From Caldisericales bacterium (GTDB lineage: Bacteria > Caldisericota > Caldisericia > Caldisericales > Caldisericaceae), in contig WFSP01000061.1 of the NCBI GenBank assembly GCA_015485995.1, positions 1-6,002 on the forward strand: a DNA stretch of 6,002 nucleotides, read 5' to 3'. Under the pieces are notes generated by a model. That model was not told where the DNA came from. It worked only from the letters and a program-made list of their open reading frames with translations, and did not search any database. A program made the position numbers and the translations under genes. This document shows positions 5,413 to 6,002 of this stretch, one piece after another. Within the stretch, counting starts at the first letter, position 1. Every line of letters starts with the position of its first letter.

Positions 5413-6002
5413 TTAATCTTTTTCCCATCCTTTTGACCTACTGACTGCCTTTAGCCAACCTTTATATAATTTCTCTCTTTTTTCTTCATCAATAGACGGA
5501 TTAAATTCCCTGTCAACTTTCCAATTTTTTCTCAGCTCGTAAAGATTACTCCAAAAACCAACAGCCAATCCCGCAGCGTAAGCTGAACCGAGAGCCGTAG
5601 TTTCAATAACCGTAGGGCGTATTACTTTTGTTCCTAAAATGTCGCTTTGGATTTGGCATAAGAAATTATTTTTTACTGCTCCTCCGTCTACCTTGAGCGT
5701 TTTTAGACTAATCCCGGAATCTTTCTCCATTGCAAGAATCACATCTTTTGTTTGATAAACCTCACTTTCCAATGCTGCACGTACGATGTGGGCTTTTGTA
5801 ATATAACGCGTTAAACCAATAATAACACCTCTTGCGTACATATCCCAATATGGTGCGAAAAGCCCGGAAAATGCAGGTACAAAATATATTCCTCCTGAAT
5901 CCTTAACACTTGTTGCAATTTCTTCGGTTTCATCTGCACTCTTAATAAGTTTTAGATTATCGCGTAACCACTGTACTGCGGCGCCGGTAACAGCTATTGA
6001 GC
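5413..6002 (-). CDS. glpK: Glycerol kinase, C-terminal part (5' end outside window)
   Basis: The frame is open from the right edge to TAA at 5413-5415, giving 195 residues; family members are about 500, so roughly the last 40 percent is visible. Motifs of the FGGY kinase C-terminal domain are clear: [14 protein letters not shown] at the edge, [73 protein letters not shown] and a final [13 protein letters not shown]. GlpK is a cytoplasmic enzyme phosphorylating glycerol with ATP to sn-glycerol-3-phosphate, the substrate of the module that follows in the same direction 87 bp downstream. An internal ATG at 5839-5841 lies within conserved sequence and is not the start. Nothing in the visible part is broken. 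Regulation cannot be seen because the promoter is outside. Confidence 0.97.
   Translation of the reverse strand, partial: SIAVTGAAVQWLRDNLKLIKSADETEEIATSVKDSGGIYFVPAFSGLFAPYWDMYARGVIIGLTRYITKAHIVRAALESEVYQTKDVILAMEKDSGISLKTLKVDGGAVKNNFLCQIQSDILGTKVIRPTVIETTALGSAYAAGLAVGFWSNLYELRKNWKVDREFNPSIDEEKREKLYKGWLKAVSRSKGWEKD

Noticed and set aside
1..6002. CRISPR array, tRNA, rRNA or defence cluster
   Set aside because: No regularly spaced repeats, no tRNA cloverleaf that I can see, no rRNA-like sequence and no defence genes other than the transposon-linked TnpB.

Overview
The window is bacterial, of modest GC content by eye, and looks like a chromosomal stretch from an anaerobe, perhaps a thermophile. 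The gene set supports this: an IS200/IS605-type TnpB, a TreT-type trehalose synthase, and a glycerol kinase next to a GlpA-like/FAD-oxidoreductase/DUF1667 trio. Such combinations are common in Thermotogota and anaerobic Firmicutes-like lineages. This placement is inference; no rRNA or other taxonomic marker is present.

Left part (1 to 1718, + strand). The window opens inside a tnpB gene whose 5' end lies outside. Its 3' end runs into a structured right end with a 7-bp hairpin (626-647). Immediately beyond it begins a treT gene (trehalose glycosyltransferring synthase) that has lost its N-terminal coding part at the element junction. The treT remnant also carries a -1 frameshift at a run of six T (873-878). 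The simplest reading is a trehalose-synthesis gene killed by insertion and then decaying, though the frameshift could be a sequencing error or, less likely, a -1 slippery site.

Middle (1719 to 2178). No confident gene is present. This 460-bp stretch holds a nested inverted repeat (1775-1819), a second small hairpin (1825-1841) and a 59-codon minus-strand open frame (1908-2087) that I cannot identify and that may be a gene remnant. The treT remnant and the glycerol genes converge on this stretch.

Right part (2179 to 6002, - strand). Four genes read leftward: glpK (3' part only), a GlpA-like FAD protein with a C-terminal BFD-type [2Fe-2S] domain, an FAD/NAD(P)-binding oxidoreductase, and a small four-cysteine DUF1667 protein. 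The last three overlap by 4 and 8 bp and share strong Shine-Dalgarno sequences, so they are almost certainly translated as a unit. Together they describe glycerol use: GlpK makes glycerol-3-phosphate, and the three-protein module probably oxidises it to dihydroxyacetone phosphate and passes electrons through flavins and Fe-S centres to an unidentified acceptor. The most notable detail is that the fourth expected cysteine of the BFD-type cluster site is an aspartate. I found no clear novel system such as a defence island, CRISPR array or retron.
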